A DNA stretch of 9,358 nucleotides from DASQDN01 sp035630195 (GCA_035630195.1 DASQLD010000120.1:1-9358); one strand, 5' to 3'; shown: positions 1-6,751, counted from the first letter of the stretch. Numbers and translations: made by a program. The notes: generated by a model not told the origin, from the letters alone.

Positions 1-686
1 GCCGTCTGCCCCTCATGCATGAGGCTGCCTTCGACAAACGTCGCATTCACCGGAAACTCGACTTTCAAGACATCGACCTTGTACCGGTCTTTGGAGAGTT
101 CCTCCATTGTTCGCAAAACGATCTCGGGCTTGCGCTTGGCGTATTCGAATCCTTTTACGTCGAGACCATCGACGTCATACCCCACGGGTTCAAGGAAGAA
201 CGGCATATCGAGTGCTTCACATTCGGCGCCAATTCGCTCGATCATTGCGAGTTTGTGATCGTTCCACTGGGCATCGTCATGCGGTGTGTACGAGAGCAGG
301 ATCTTGATGCCGTTCGACCCCATGTCTTGCAGTCTTTGCACCGACAATTCCGGCATCAGCGCCAACATGCGATGAGGTCGCGGATTCTCGTAGCCGTCCA
401 TCTCATAAGTGGTGAGCAATCCACAGGTAGCGGCGCGTTCCGAAAAGGCGCCATAGCCGTACTCAGCATCAATTAACACCGCGCTCGCGTGCGGACTGAG
501 TATGCGTGTGACTGCCGACTTGAACTCCAGCAATTGCGCATCGGAGATCAAATCGGTCGCAACGCCGGCAGCCTGCGCGATCAACATCCGTAGACTCTTG
601 CGCTGGTCTATCGCGAGAGCCGCAATCACGCCCTCTTTGGTGGATATCTTTCGAAGCCGGGCGGCCTTCCGTTCTGAGATCTTCAT
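1..686 (-). CDS. lacD: Tagatose 1,6-diphosphate aldolase-like protein (LacD family), 3' end cut by window edge
   Basis: Class I (Schiff-base) aldolase of the LacD family. Such enzymes cleave tagatose 1,6-bisphosphate, and often related ketohexose phosphates, to dihydroxyacetone phosphate and glyceraldehyde 3-phosphate in the cytoplasm. I translated the minus strand by hand: 228 codons are visible of a usual length near 325. Motifs seen are LAIDQR with Asp27-Gln28-Arg29, DAEYG at 73-77, KILLSY with Lys128, FFLEP with Glu166, and VDVLKVEFPVN with Lys208, the expected Schiff-base lysine (near residue 205 in streptococcal LacD, from memory). The ATG at 686-684 is well supported: an in-frame TGA at 707-705 lies upstream with no other start between. 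No clear Shine-Dalgarno sequence precedes it. It diverges from the dehydratase gene at 735. The family is clear. The exact substrate is not: related sulfofructose-phosphate aldolases look similar. Confidence 0.88.
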   Translation of the reverse strand, partial: MKISERKAARLRKISTKEGVIAALAIDQRKSLRMLIAQAAGVATDLISDAQLLEFKSAVTRILSPHASAVLIDAEYGYGAFSERAATCGLLTTYEMDGYENPRPHRMLALMPELSVQRLQDMGSNGIKILLSYTPHDDAQWNDHKLAMIERIGAECEALDMPFFLEPVGYDVDGLDVKGFEYAKRKPEIVLRTMEELSKDRYKVDVLKVEFPVNATFVEGSLMHEGQT

Positions 687-734
687 GGTGTAAAGGTCAG
701 GGTATCAAGCGGACTGATAGAATCGCTGCTTAAC
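687..734. promoter_or_regulatory. Divergent intergenic region, probable promoters for lacD and the 735-4300 operon
   Basis: Only 48 bp separate the ATG of the aldolase gene from the GTG of the dehydratase-like gene, so both promoters probably lie here or reach into the coding ends. On the plus strand TAGAAT at 718-723 matches five of six bases of a -10 box, but no convincing -35 box sits 17 bp upstream. A start site just after it would leave almost no leader before the GTG at 735. No Shine-Dalgarno sequence is visible for either gene. The shared-promoter role is inferred from gene orientation. Confidence 0.35.
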
Positions 735-1931
735 GTGCTCAGCCGCCGTCAACTCATCACCAGCGGTATTACCGCGCTCTCATGCCTGGGCGCGCCGACT
801 CCGTTGAAGATTACGCGCTTCGACATCCACAAAGTCACGCTTCGCTGGCGCGACATGGTGTTTCTCGAGGTCCATACCGACTCCGGCCTTACCGGGATGG
901 GGGAAGCTACCCTTGAGACTCGCGCCGACATGGTGGAAGCCGGACTTCGCTGGCTTGAGCCGTCGTTCATCGGACAGGACCCTTCGGGCATTGAGGATCA
1001 TTGGAAGCGCTCCTATTATGGGCTTTCCCGGTGGCGGAATGGTCCCGTTGCGTTGACTGCGCTCTCGGCTGTCGATATTGCCCTGTGGGATCTCGAAGCA
1101 AAACGGCTGGGTGTCAGCGTTCATCGATTGCTGGGAGCGGGCGCGACACCGAAGCTGCGATCCTACTTCACGCACTGGAGCGCGTCTCTGAAAGGACGCA
1201 CACCTCAGGAGTTTCACGATCTCGCGCTGCAAACGCGGCAAGCGGGTTGGACCGCAGTCAAGTGGACGCTGCCTCTGAAGGGGACCGAACCGGAACGCAT
1301 TCGCGCTTCTGCCGCTGAAGTCGAGGCCGTGCGCAAGGCTGTGGGTTTCGATATCGACATCGGGCTAGAGGCCGCGGAAACATTCAGTGTGCGATCTGCT
1401 CTCCAATTCGCGAAAGCATTGGAGCCATACCGTGTGCTGTTTCTGGAGGAGCCAACGTTGCGCGAAGATCCAGCTGGGCTTGGAGAACTCGCCGCCAAGA
1501 GTCCTGTGCCTATCGCGTCAGGCGAAGGACTGCTTTCCCGGTGGGAGTTCCGCCAGTTGCTCGACGCCAAAGGCGCAGCCATTATTCAGCCGGACGTGCT
1601 TCACGTCGGTGGGATTACCGAGCTAAAGAAGATTGCCGCGCACTCGGAGCCTTATGGCGCCGAGGTCGCTCCGCACCAATGCAGCGGTCCGGTCGCGCAC
1701 GTCGCCTCTTTGGCGGCGATGTCGGTGTGCCGCAATTTCCTGATGCAGGAGTGGGAAGCGGCCGATGACGGAGTCTACACGGAAGTCACAAAGGGTACCT
1801 ATCCGATTCAGAAGAACGGAACCATCCAATTGTCCGAGCGCCCGGGTCTCGGCCTGACCGTTGACTTCAACGAGTTCAAGCGACGATTCCCGTACAAGGG
1901 TATCCCTCGGCGCGCGATGATAGGGAATTAA
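735..1931 (+). CDS. Enolase-superfamily sugar-acid dehydratase-like protein (galactonate dehydratase group) with Tat-like signal
   Basis: Mandelate racemase/muconate lactonizing enzyme fold, closest by eye to D-galactonate dehydratase, which converts D-galactonate to 2-dehydro-3-deoxygalactonate. The capping domain is roughly 24-130 (IEDHW at 86-90) and the barrel about 140-375. Metal ligands are Glu212, Glu238 (LEEP) and Glu264 (SGEG). The base dyad is Asp287 (QPD) and His314 (APH), with Glu339 (MQE). Spacings match E. coli DgoD as I recall it (183/209/235/258/285/310). However, the DgoD Asp183 and acid His185 positions are Glu212 and Ala214 here, so activity may differ. The N terminus has SRRQLI and a hydrophobic stretch to about residue 20, a Tat-like signal unusual for this normally cytoplasmic family. 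The start is GTG; no better start or Shine-Dalgarno sequence is seen. First gene of the four-gene run. Confidence 0.82.
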   Translation: MLSRRQLITSGITALSCLGAPTPLKITRFDIHKVTLRWRDMVFLEVHTDSGLTGMGEATLETRADMVEAGLRWLEPSFIGQDPSGIEDHWKRSYYGLSRWRNGPVALTALSAVDIALWDLEAKRLGVSVHRLLGAGATPKLRSYFTHWSASLKGRTPQEFHDLALQTRQAGWTAVKWTLPLKGTEPERIRASAAEVEAVRKAVGFDIDIGLEAAETFSVRSALQFAKALEPYRVLFLEEPTLREDPAGLGELAAKSPVPIASGEGLLSRWEFRQLLDAKGAAIIQPDVLHVGGITELKKIAAHSEPYGAEVAPHQCSGPVAHVASLAAMSVCRNFLMQEWEAADDGVYTEVTKGTYPIQKNGTIQLSERPGLGLTVDFNEFKRRFPYKGIPRRAMIGN

Positions 1932-1936
1932 GCCTC

Positions 1937-2236
1937 ATGTCTCAACCTCATCTCACCGTCATTGCGGAAATCATTGCCAAGCCAGGCAAGGAAGACGAAG
2001 TGCGCAAGCATCTCCTCGGGTTCATCGAGCCCACTCGAAAGGAAGAGGGTTGCGTTCAGTATGACCTTCACGTGTCAACCGAACAGCCCGGGCACTTCCT
2101 GTTTTTCGAGAACTGGACGTCGCGCGAGATGCTCGACAAGCATTCGAAGTCAGCTCATATCCAAGCTTTCCGCCCATTGAAAGACCAACTGTTGGCGCAA
2201 CCGACACGCATCATCACCGCGACTCGGATCGGGTAG
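1937..2236 (+). CDS. Antibiotic biosynthesis monooxygenase (ABM) domain protein, YgiN-like
   Basis: Small dimeric ferredoxin-like protein of the ABM family. Relatives include the quinol monooxygenase YgiN, and others act on polyketide-type aromatics without cofactor. The 99 residues are the usual full length. Visible features are the strand LTVIAEIIAKPGKE (6-19), the helix following it, the EEGCVQYDLHVS stretch (36-47), FLFFENW (54-60), and HSKSAHIQAF (69-78), whose histidines are typical of the family. The ATG lies 5 bp after the upstream stop. Its TAG stop touches the ATG of the next gene, so the pair is probably translationally coupled. No signal peptide, so it is cytoplasmic. The family is clear; the substrate cannot be read from the sequence. 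Its place beside a sugar-acid dehydratase suggests an auxiliary or detoxifying role, which is inference. Confidence 0.85.
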   Translation: MSQPHLTVIAEIIAKPGKEDEVRKHLLGFIEPTRKEEGCVQYDLHVSTEQPGHFLFFENWTSREMLDKHSKSAHIQAFRPLKDQLLAQPTRIITATRIG

Positions 2237-2965
2237 ATGATCGAACTGAGCTGGTGGCAGTGGTCGATCGGCGCCTTCTGTGCTTTCTTGGTCGGGGTTG
2301 CGAAGACGGGTGTGCCCGGACTCGGGATCCTGGTCGTTCCGCTGATGGTGCTGATGGTCGGAAACGCCAAAAATGCCGCGGGATGGCTACTGCCAGTGCT
2401 ATGTATTGCCGACGTCTTCGCCGTGATTTACTGGCGGAGACAAACTGCGATGTGGAGATTGTTCAAGCTTGCCCCATGGGTAATTGTAGGTGTGGTCGTG
2501 GGAACGGCAGCCCTCAGTCTCGACGAAAGAACATTGCGGCCCATTATCGGCGCGATTGTCTTCGCGATGATGACCATCTATCTGGTTCGTCGCTGGCGTA
2601 GCGCAGATGCCGAAACGCCAAGCCATGCTCCGACGTATGGGGTAACGACGGGTTTCGCCAGCACAGTCGCCAATGCTGCCGGTCCCGTGATGAGTCTTTA
2701 TCTTCTCAGTAAGCGTCTACCGAAAGAAGAGTTTGTAGCCACAGGAGCCGTGTTTTTCTTCATCTTGAACTTGAGTAAGGTCCCGATCTACGTCTGGCAC
2801 AGCATGATCTCCATGAGGTCGCTTGCGTTCGCGGTATTCATGATTCCCGCTGTCGTTGTCGGAGCGGTGAGTGGCCGCTGGGTGATTCACAGGATTCCGC
2901 AACGGATCTTCGAAGCTTGTGTTATAGGATTGACCGCGATCTCTACTCTAATGCTCTTTCGGTAA
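2237..2965 (+). CDS. TSUP family permease (TauE/SafE-like, DUF81)
   Basis: Polytopic inner-membrane protein of the TauE/SafE (TSUP) family, whose members move sulfite, sulfonates or other small organic anions, often outward. It has 242 residues, close to the family norm, with about seven or eight hydrophobic segments (roughly 8-38, 47-65, 80-95, 103-117, 133-157, 168-187, 197-214, 222-241). The family's repeated half-motifs are visible: GVAKTGVPGLGILVVPL near 20-36, and GFASTVANAAGPVMSLYLL near 139-157. The ATG follows the TAG of the ABM gene with no gap, implying translational coupling. The next gene starts 6 bp after its stop. The family is confident. The substrate is unknown: co-expression with a sugar-acid dehydratase suggests an organic anion, while the family name suggests a sulfur oxyanion or sulfonate. 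Confidence 0.87.
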   Translation: MIELSWWQWSIGAFCAFLVGVAKTGVPGLGILVVPLMVLMVGNAKNAAGWLLPVLCIADVFAVIYWRRQTAMWRLFKLAPWVIVGVVVGTAALSLDERTLRPIIGAIVFAMMTIYLVRRWRSADAETPSHAPTYGVTTGFASTVANAAGPVMSLYLLSKRLPKEEFVATGAVFFFILNLSKVPIYVWHSMISMRSLAFAVFMIPAVVVGAVSGRWVIHRIPQRIFEACVIGLTAISTLMLFR

Positions 2966-2971
2966 ACGATC

Positions 2972-4300
2972 ATGGGCGAGAGTATTTCGAAACTAGATCT
3001 TCGCCGGCAGACCGACGGGAGCCCCGAGTTGCGGGAATACGGCTGGTATCACAGCTTCGAGTTTCCGGATGGGACATTCATTCGCGGGGTGCAGAGCCTG
3101 GAGCAACTGCGCGAACGATGGGCCCGTTTTCCAATACCGGCGGATCTTACAGGCAAGCGAGTACTCGACATTGGCGCATGGGATGGCTGGTTCAGCTTTG
3201 AAGCCGAGCGCCGCGGCGCGGCTGTTGTCTCTGTCGATTGTGTCGAGATCCATAATCTGCTCGACACAAAGCAGAGACTCCATTCCCAGATTGACTATCG
3301 GGTTTCCGATCTTTATAAGCTACCGGCTCTCCAACTCGGCACGTTCGACTACGTGCTCTTCCTGGGAGTTCTCTATCACGTAAAGCATCCTTTGCTCGCA
3401 TTGCAGATCGTCTGCGCGTTCACGCGCCACGTCGCGATCGTGGAGTCAGCTGTGATCGATGGTCCTCAGTATGAGCAGGGCAAGCGAGAAGAGATCCCGA
3501 CGCTCGAGTTTTTCGAAACGGATGAGCTTGGTGGCCACTTCGACAACTGGTTCGGACCGTCGGTTTCGTGCTTGATGGCTATGTGCAGGTCTGTGGGGTT
3601 CGCCTGTGTAAAGCTCCTGAGCGTTACCGCGACGACTGCGAGTGTCGCCTGTTTCCGACGCTGGCCAGAGCCAGCCGGGCCGTTCCCTGAGAGTCCGCCC
3701 GCACTACTCGCTGTCGTCAATAATGCGAATCTCGGGATCAACGTGTCCAGCGACGCGGACGAGTATTTGTCATGGTGGTTCAAAAGCGATCTGGATCTCA
3801 CTCGCGAGGATCTGCAGTTCGAGGTGGGTGGCTTCGGTTGTCATGCCGTGTCGTTGATGAGAAGAGAAGAGAATGGTTGGTCGGCCAACACCATCGTTCC
3901 GCCAGGCCTCGGCAAGGGTTGGGTCGATACTCGTATGAGGACCGCGCAGAGCGCTTACTCATCGAGCCATCGTATTGCAGTCGATATCATCGCGGCGCCT
4001 GTGGGAAGACTCGTCCTCGAAGCCGTGCAGGACGGATCGACGTGGGCGATTGGCAAACTATCCGCCGACGCTACCCACGTCGTCTTGTGGATTCGAGGAT
4101 TGGGCGAAGCCGCCGATCGCGCCAACACCGCGGTTCTGTGGAATGGCGATCGATTGAGAATTGTTTTCATGGGCATCCCAGATCAGAACAATGTCTGGCA
4201 AGTGAACGCGATACTGCCGTCGTCGCGCACGGGAACCGGCGCTGAAGTTACCGTCCGGTATGGCGGCGCCATGTCCAACTATGTACGTGTCGACTATTGA
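2972..4300 (+). CDS. SAM-dependent methyltransferase (CmoB/Methyltransf_9-like) fused to two C-terminal Ig-like repeats
   Basis: The N-terminal part (about 20-225) is a class I methyltransferase resembling the family of tRNA mo5U34 enzymes. It has VLDIGAWDGWFSFEAERRGA (64-83) for SAM binding, the acidic VVSVD ending at Asp89, FDYVLFLGVLYHVKHP (125-140), and NWFGPSVSCLMAMCRSVGF (192-210). The C-terminal part (about 250-442) is beta-rich and holds two similar units: one built around Trp303 (WSANTIVPPGLGKG, ending RIAVD at 334-338) and one around Trp409 (WQVNAILPSSRTGTG, ending VRVDY at 438-442). The second also resembles the Solibacter C-terminal domain (TIGR03437), with a GG..SN near its end. 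No signal peptide is seen. The substrate is unknown; true tRNA modification is not implied by the family match alone. The ATG is 6 bp after the TSUP stop, and the gene ends overlapping the opposing gene by 7 bp. Confidence 0.8.
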   Translation: MGESISKLDLRRQTDGSPELREYGWYHSFEFPDGTFIRGVQSLEQLRERWARFPIPADLTGKRVLDIGAWDGWFSFEAERRGAAVVSVDCVEIHNLLDTKQRLHSQIDYRVSDLYKLPALQLGTFDYVLFLGVLYHVKHPLLALQIVCAFTRHVAIVESAVIDGPQYEQGKREEIPTLEFFETDELGGHFDNWFGPSVSCLMAMCRSVGFACVKLLSVTATTASVACFRRWPEPAGPFPESPPALLAVVNNANLGINVSSDADEYLSWWFKSDLDLTREDLQFEVGGFGCHAVSLMRREENGWSANTIVPPGLGKGWVDTRMRTAQSAYSSSHRIAVDIIAAPVGRLVLEAVQDGSTWAIGKLSADATHVVLWIRGLGEAADRANTAVLWNGDRLRIVFMGIPDQNNVWQVNAILPSSRTGTGAEVTVRYGGAMSNYVRVDY

Positions 4301-5349
4301 AACGTGTAGTCCGGCTTCAACTCACAACGGAATAGCTTCGTGCGGTCGGGCTCCAGTTCCATGCTGCAATTAGCCCAGGATAGCTTGAGACTTGGCCCAA
4401 GAGGATAGACAATACTGGTTCCCCCGACTTCCGCCTCGATGGCCGGCCCTTGCGCCGTTGCCGGTAATGTAAAGCTCATCGAGCGATCGAAAATGGCCGG
4501 AAAATTATACCGGATTATTTCGGTGAGCATCGTCCGCGTCACCTCGGCCTGCACAAGAAATGTGACCGAATCAGACCAGTTACGAACCGTAAGATTGAAG
4601 ACACGGCCGTTTCGGACATACTCGTTAGAATCGATTCGCGTGAATGGACACGGCCCGGCGATGCAAGCGATCCGCGCGTTTCGAAATTGCTTGTCATCGC
4701 CTGCATCGATTGACAGCGAGCCTACGGCAGCCTTCCACTTACGGTCGGGGGAACAGGGCGCCTTCCGATCGCAAGGAATGTTTCCGGTGTTGATTACTTC
4801 GAAGGTCTTGACGGTGCTTCCCACGTTCGAGGTAGCCGTTTCCTTCACGGCGTACCTCACGCGAATATTGGCAACCGTGGTTGGGGGCTTCGGCGGCCCA
4901 TCCTGAGCTTCACGGGCTTTCGGCGTCAAGCGAATGACGTGTATGCGGTTGGCGGCGGGCGTAGTGGTTTCGAAAGGTTCGTAATCACGATGCCGGAAGA
5001 CGAGCCGTATCGATTCACCGATGAACAGCGTTGGACGTAGAGGCAGACGAAACAGACCGGATGCATCGGACTTCGACTCGCTAACGATCTCTCCGGACTG
5101 GGCAGTGATTGTTACCGCGCTAATCGGCTGTTGCTTCCTGGGATCGGTATCGGCTTCGAGCACTGCGCCAGTCACAAGCGCCACTTGGCCGATCCGCAAA
5201 ACTCTGAGAATGAATACCGTTACAAAAATGGCGACACCCGCGCCAAGCGCGGTCCATATCAGCAGCTTGCGCTTTTTCCCCACTTTCCGATCCACTTGGT
5301 CTCGATCCACTTGCTGAAATTTTATGCTGTTCACTGCAATCGTATACAT
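4294..5349 (-). CDS. Membrane-anchored protein with carboxypeptidase-regulatory-like domain and cysteine-rich C-terminal region
   Basis: A 351-residue protein with a charged N terminus (1-27, ending in KKRK), one transmembrane helix (about 29-50), and a long presumed periplasmic part. Residues 57-142 look like a CarboxypepD_reg-type beta sandwich: VTGAVLEAD, a PISAVTITA strand, SDASGLFRLPL (94-104) and FRHRDYEPFE, the usual pattern in Acidobacteria and Bacteroidetes surface proteins. A proline-rich linker (150-157) leads to an unrecognised domain carrying all six cysteines (193, 199, 229, 234, 328, 342), possibly three disulfides. Function is unknown; a scaffold or envelope sensor role is a guess. 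The annotated ATG is the first possible, but in-frame GTG codons at residues 6, 14, 19 and 23 could be the real start. It diverges from the GH144-like gene and converges on the methyltransferase gene. Confidence 0.72.
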   Translation of the reverse strand: MYTIAVNSIKFQQVDRDQVDRKVGKKRKLLIWTALGAGVAIFVTVFILRVLRIGQVALVTGAVLEADTDPRKQQPISAVTITAQSGEIVSESKSDASGLFRLPLRPTLFIGESIRLVFRHRDYEPFETTTPAANRIHVIRLTPKAREAQDGPPKPPTTVANIRVRYAVKETATSNVGSTVKTFEVINTGNIPCDRKAPCSPDRKWKAAVGSLSIDAGDDKQFRNARIACIAGPCPFTRIDSNEYVRNGRVFNLTVRNWSDSVTFLVQAEVTRTMLTEIIRYNFPAIFDRSMSFTLPATAQGPAIEAEVGGTSIVYPLGPSLKLSWANCSMELEPDRTKLFRCELKPDYTFQ

Positions 5350-5358
5350 TCAGACTAG

Positions 5359-6663
5359 GTGGGCTGGCAAAGTGTTCCAAGCAAGAAGCTTTCGCGCCGC
5401 AATGTCCTGCGGCAGGTTGCGGGCGTCGGACTGACTTTCGCCGCCTTAGGATCCGAGCCGAACCTGACGCTTACTCCTGAAGACGATGCCTTCCTCGAGG
5501 AGTTGGAAAGAGCGACATTTCGCTTCTTTCTCGAGCAGTCCGATCCTGACACAGGTCTCGTCAAGGATCGACACAACGTTCGCGCCGCCACGAAGAACAC
5601 CGTTTCGAGCATCGCCGCGACAGGATTTGGACTAACTGCGTTCTGTATCGGCGCCGAACGGGGTTACATGCCGAATGCAGAAGCAGCGAGCCGCGTACTG
5701 AACACGCTCGATTTCCTGTATCGCAACATGCCGGTCCATCGCGGTTTTTTTTACCACTGGGCAGACTTGAAGACCGGTGAACGTGTTTGGGACTCGGAGA
5801 TCTCGTCTATCGATACGGCGATTCTGCTTTGCGGAATCCTGACATGCCGGCAATACTTTCGTTCTCGTGATATCAGCCGACTGGCCACCTTGATCTTCAA
5901 TCGTGTCGATTGGACATGGCTATCTGCCGATACATCGCTGCTGCCGCACGGATGGACGCCCGAACTCGGCTTTCTCCAGTACAGATGGGATTATTATAGC
6001 GAGCTGATGATGATGTACCTTCTGGGTCTCGGATCGCCTTCGTATCCGTTGCCTGTCGAAGCCTGGCATGCCTGGAAGAGGACAACGTTTGAGTACGACG
6101 GCCTTCGCTACATCGGATCCTACGCGCCGTTGTTCGTGCATCAATACTCGCAAGCGTGGTTCGATTTTCGAGGCAAACGGGACCGGTACGCCGACTACTA
6201 TCAGAACTCGGTCACCGCGACTGAAGTGCACAGACGTTTCTGTCTCGAGCTCGCAAAACAGTACCCCCATTTCAGCGATGATCTGTGGGGTATAACGGCA
6301 TCCGATTCGAAACGTGGATACGTGGTTTGGGGCGGTCCGCCGGAGATGGGGCCGATCGATGGCACGGTGGTTCCGAGCGCCGCGGGAGGGTCGCTCCCGT
6401 TTCTTCCAAAGGCGACGCTGCGCGTGTTGAAGAATATGAAGAACCGCTATGGCTCGCGCGCCTGGAGCCGCTACGGATTCGTGAACGCATTTAACCCGAT
6501 GACGCAGTGGTATGACACGGATGTAGTCGCGATCGACACGGGAATTACCATGCTGATGGCGGAGAATCTCCGCACGGGACTGGTATGGAATATGTTCATG
6601 AAGAATCCGGAAGTGCCGCGTGGCTTACAGCGGGCTGGTTTCGAGAATTATTCGCCTGCCTGA
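5359..6663 (+). CDS. Tat-exported glycoamylase-family (PF10091/GH144-like) glycosidase
   Basis: A 434-residue (alpha/alpha)6-type glycosidase of the Glycoamylase family, which includes the GH144 endo-beta-1,2-glucanases. The likely role is hydrolysis of a glucan outside the cytoplasm. A Tat signal starts at Ser12-Arg13-Arg14 with VLR, followed by a hydrophobic segment to about 30. The mature domain begins with FLEELERATFRFFLEQSDP (45-63). Later landmarks are ATGFGLTAFCIGAERG (87-102), the acidic VWDSEISSIDTA (143-154), the YSE triplet at 213-215, GITASDSKRGYVVW (311-324), and WYDTDVVAIDTGITMLMAEN near the end. Asp145, Glu147, Asp152 and Glu215 are candidate catalytic acids; I cannot assign roles. 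The start is GTG right after an in-frame TAG (5356-5358), so it is the earliest possible start and the only one that keeps the full Tat signal. No Shine-Dalgarno sequence is seen. Substrate specificity within the family is not certain. Confidence 0.82.
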   Translation: MGWQSVPSKKLSRRNVLRQVAGVGLTFAALGSEPNLTLTPEDDAFLEELERATFRFFLEQSDPDTGLVKDRHNVRAATKNTVSSIAATGFGLTAFCIGAERGYMPNAEAASRVLNTLDFLYRNMPVHRGFFYHWADLKTGERVWDSEISSIDTAILLCGILTCRQYFRSRDISRLATLIFNRVDWTWLSADTSLLPHGWTPELGFLQYRWDYYSELMMMYLLGLGSPSYPLPVEAWHAWKRTTFEYDGLRYIGSYAPLFVHQYSQAWFDFRGKRDRYADYYQNSVTATEVHRRFCLELAKQYPHFSDDLWGITASDSKRGYVVWGGPPEMGPIDGTVVPSAAGGSLPFLPKATLRVLKNMKNRYGSRAWSRYGFVNAFNPMTQWYDTDVVAIDTGITMLMAENLRTGLVWNMFMKNPEVPRGLQRAGFENYSPA

Positions 6664-6683
6664 GCGGTTCACGCATCCTTTGG

Positions 6684-6710
6684 TTTTCCTGAACAGCATT
6701 TTTCCTGAAC
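6684..6710. repeat. 11-bp direct repeat upstream of glutamine synthetase
   Basis: TTTTCCTGAAC occurs exactly twice, at 6684-6694 and 6700-6710, a 16-bp period (about one and a half helical turns). It lies in the 197-bp gap between the glycosidase and glnA, about 40 bp upstream of the candidate glnA -35 box. Such a pair could be a regulator's binding site, but a chance repeat is not excluded. Confidence 0.5.
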
Positions 6711-6751
6711 GGGTCCATAAAAATGTTCGATGGAGAAACGCCAGCCAATCG

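Noticed and set aside
15..476. Plus-strand open frame of 153 codons at the left end
   Set aside because: It is antisense to the LacD-type gene, whose minus-strand translation shows clear family motifs across the same bases.
6618..6635. GG-N10-GC pattern resembling a sigma-54 promoter before glnA
   Set aside because: It lies inside the glycosidase coding end, matches the -12 part poorly and is over 220 bp from the glnA start.
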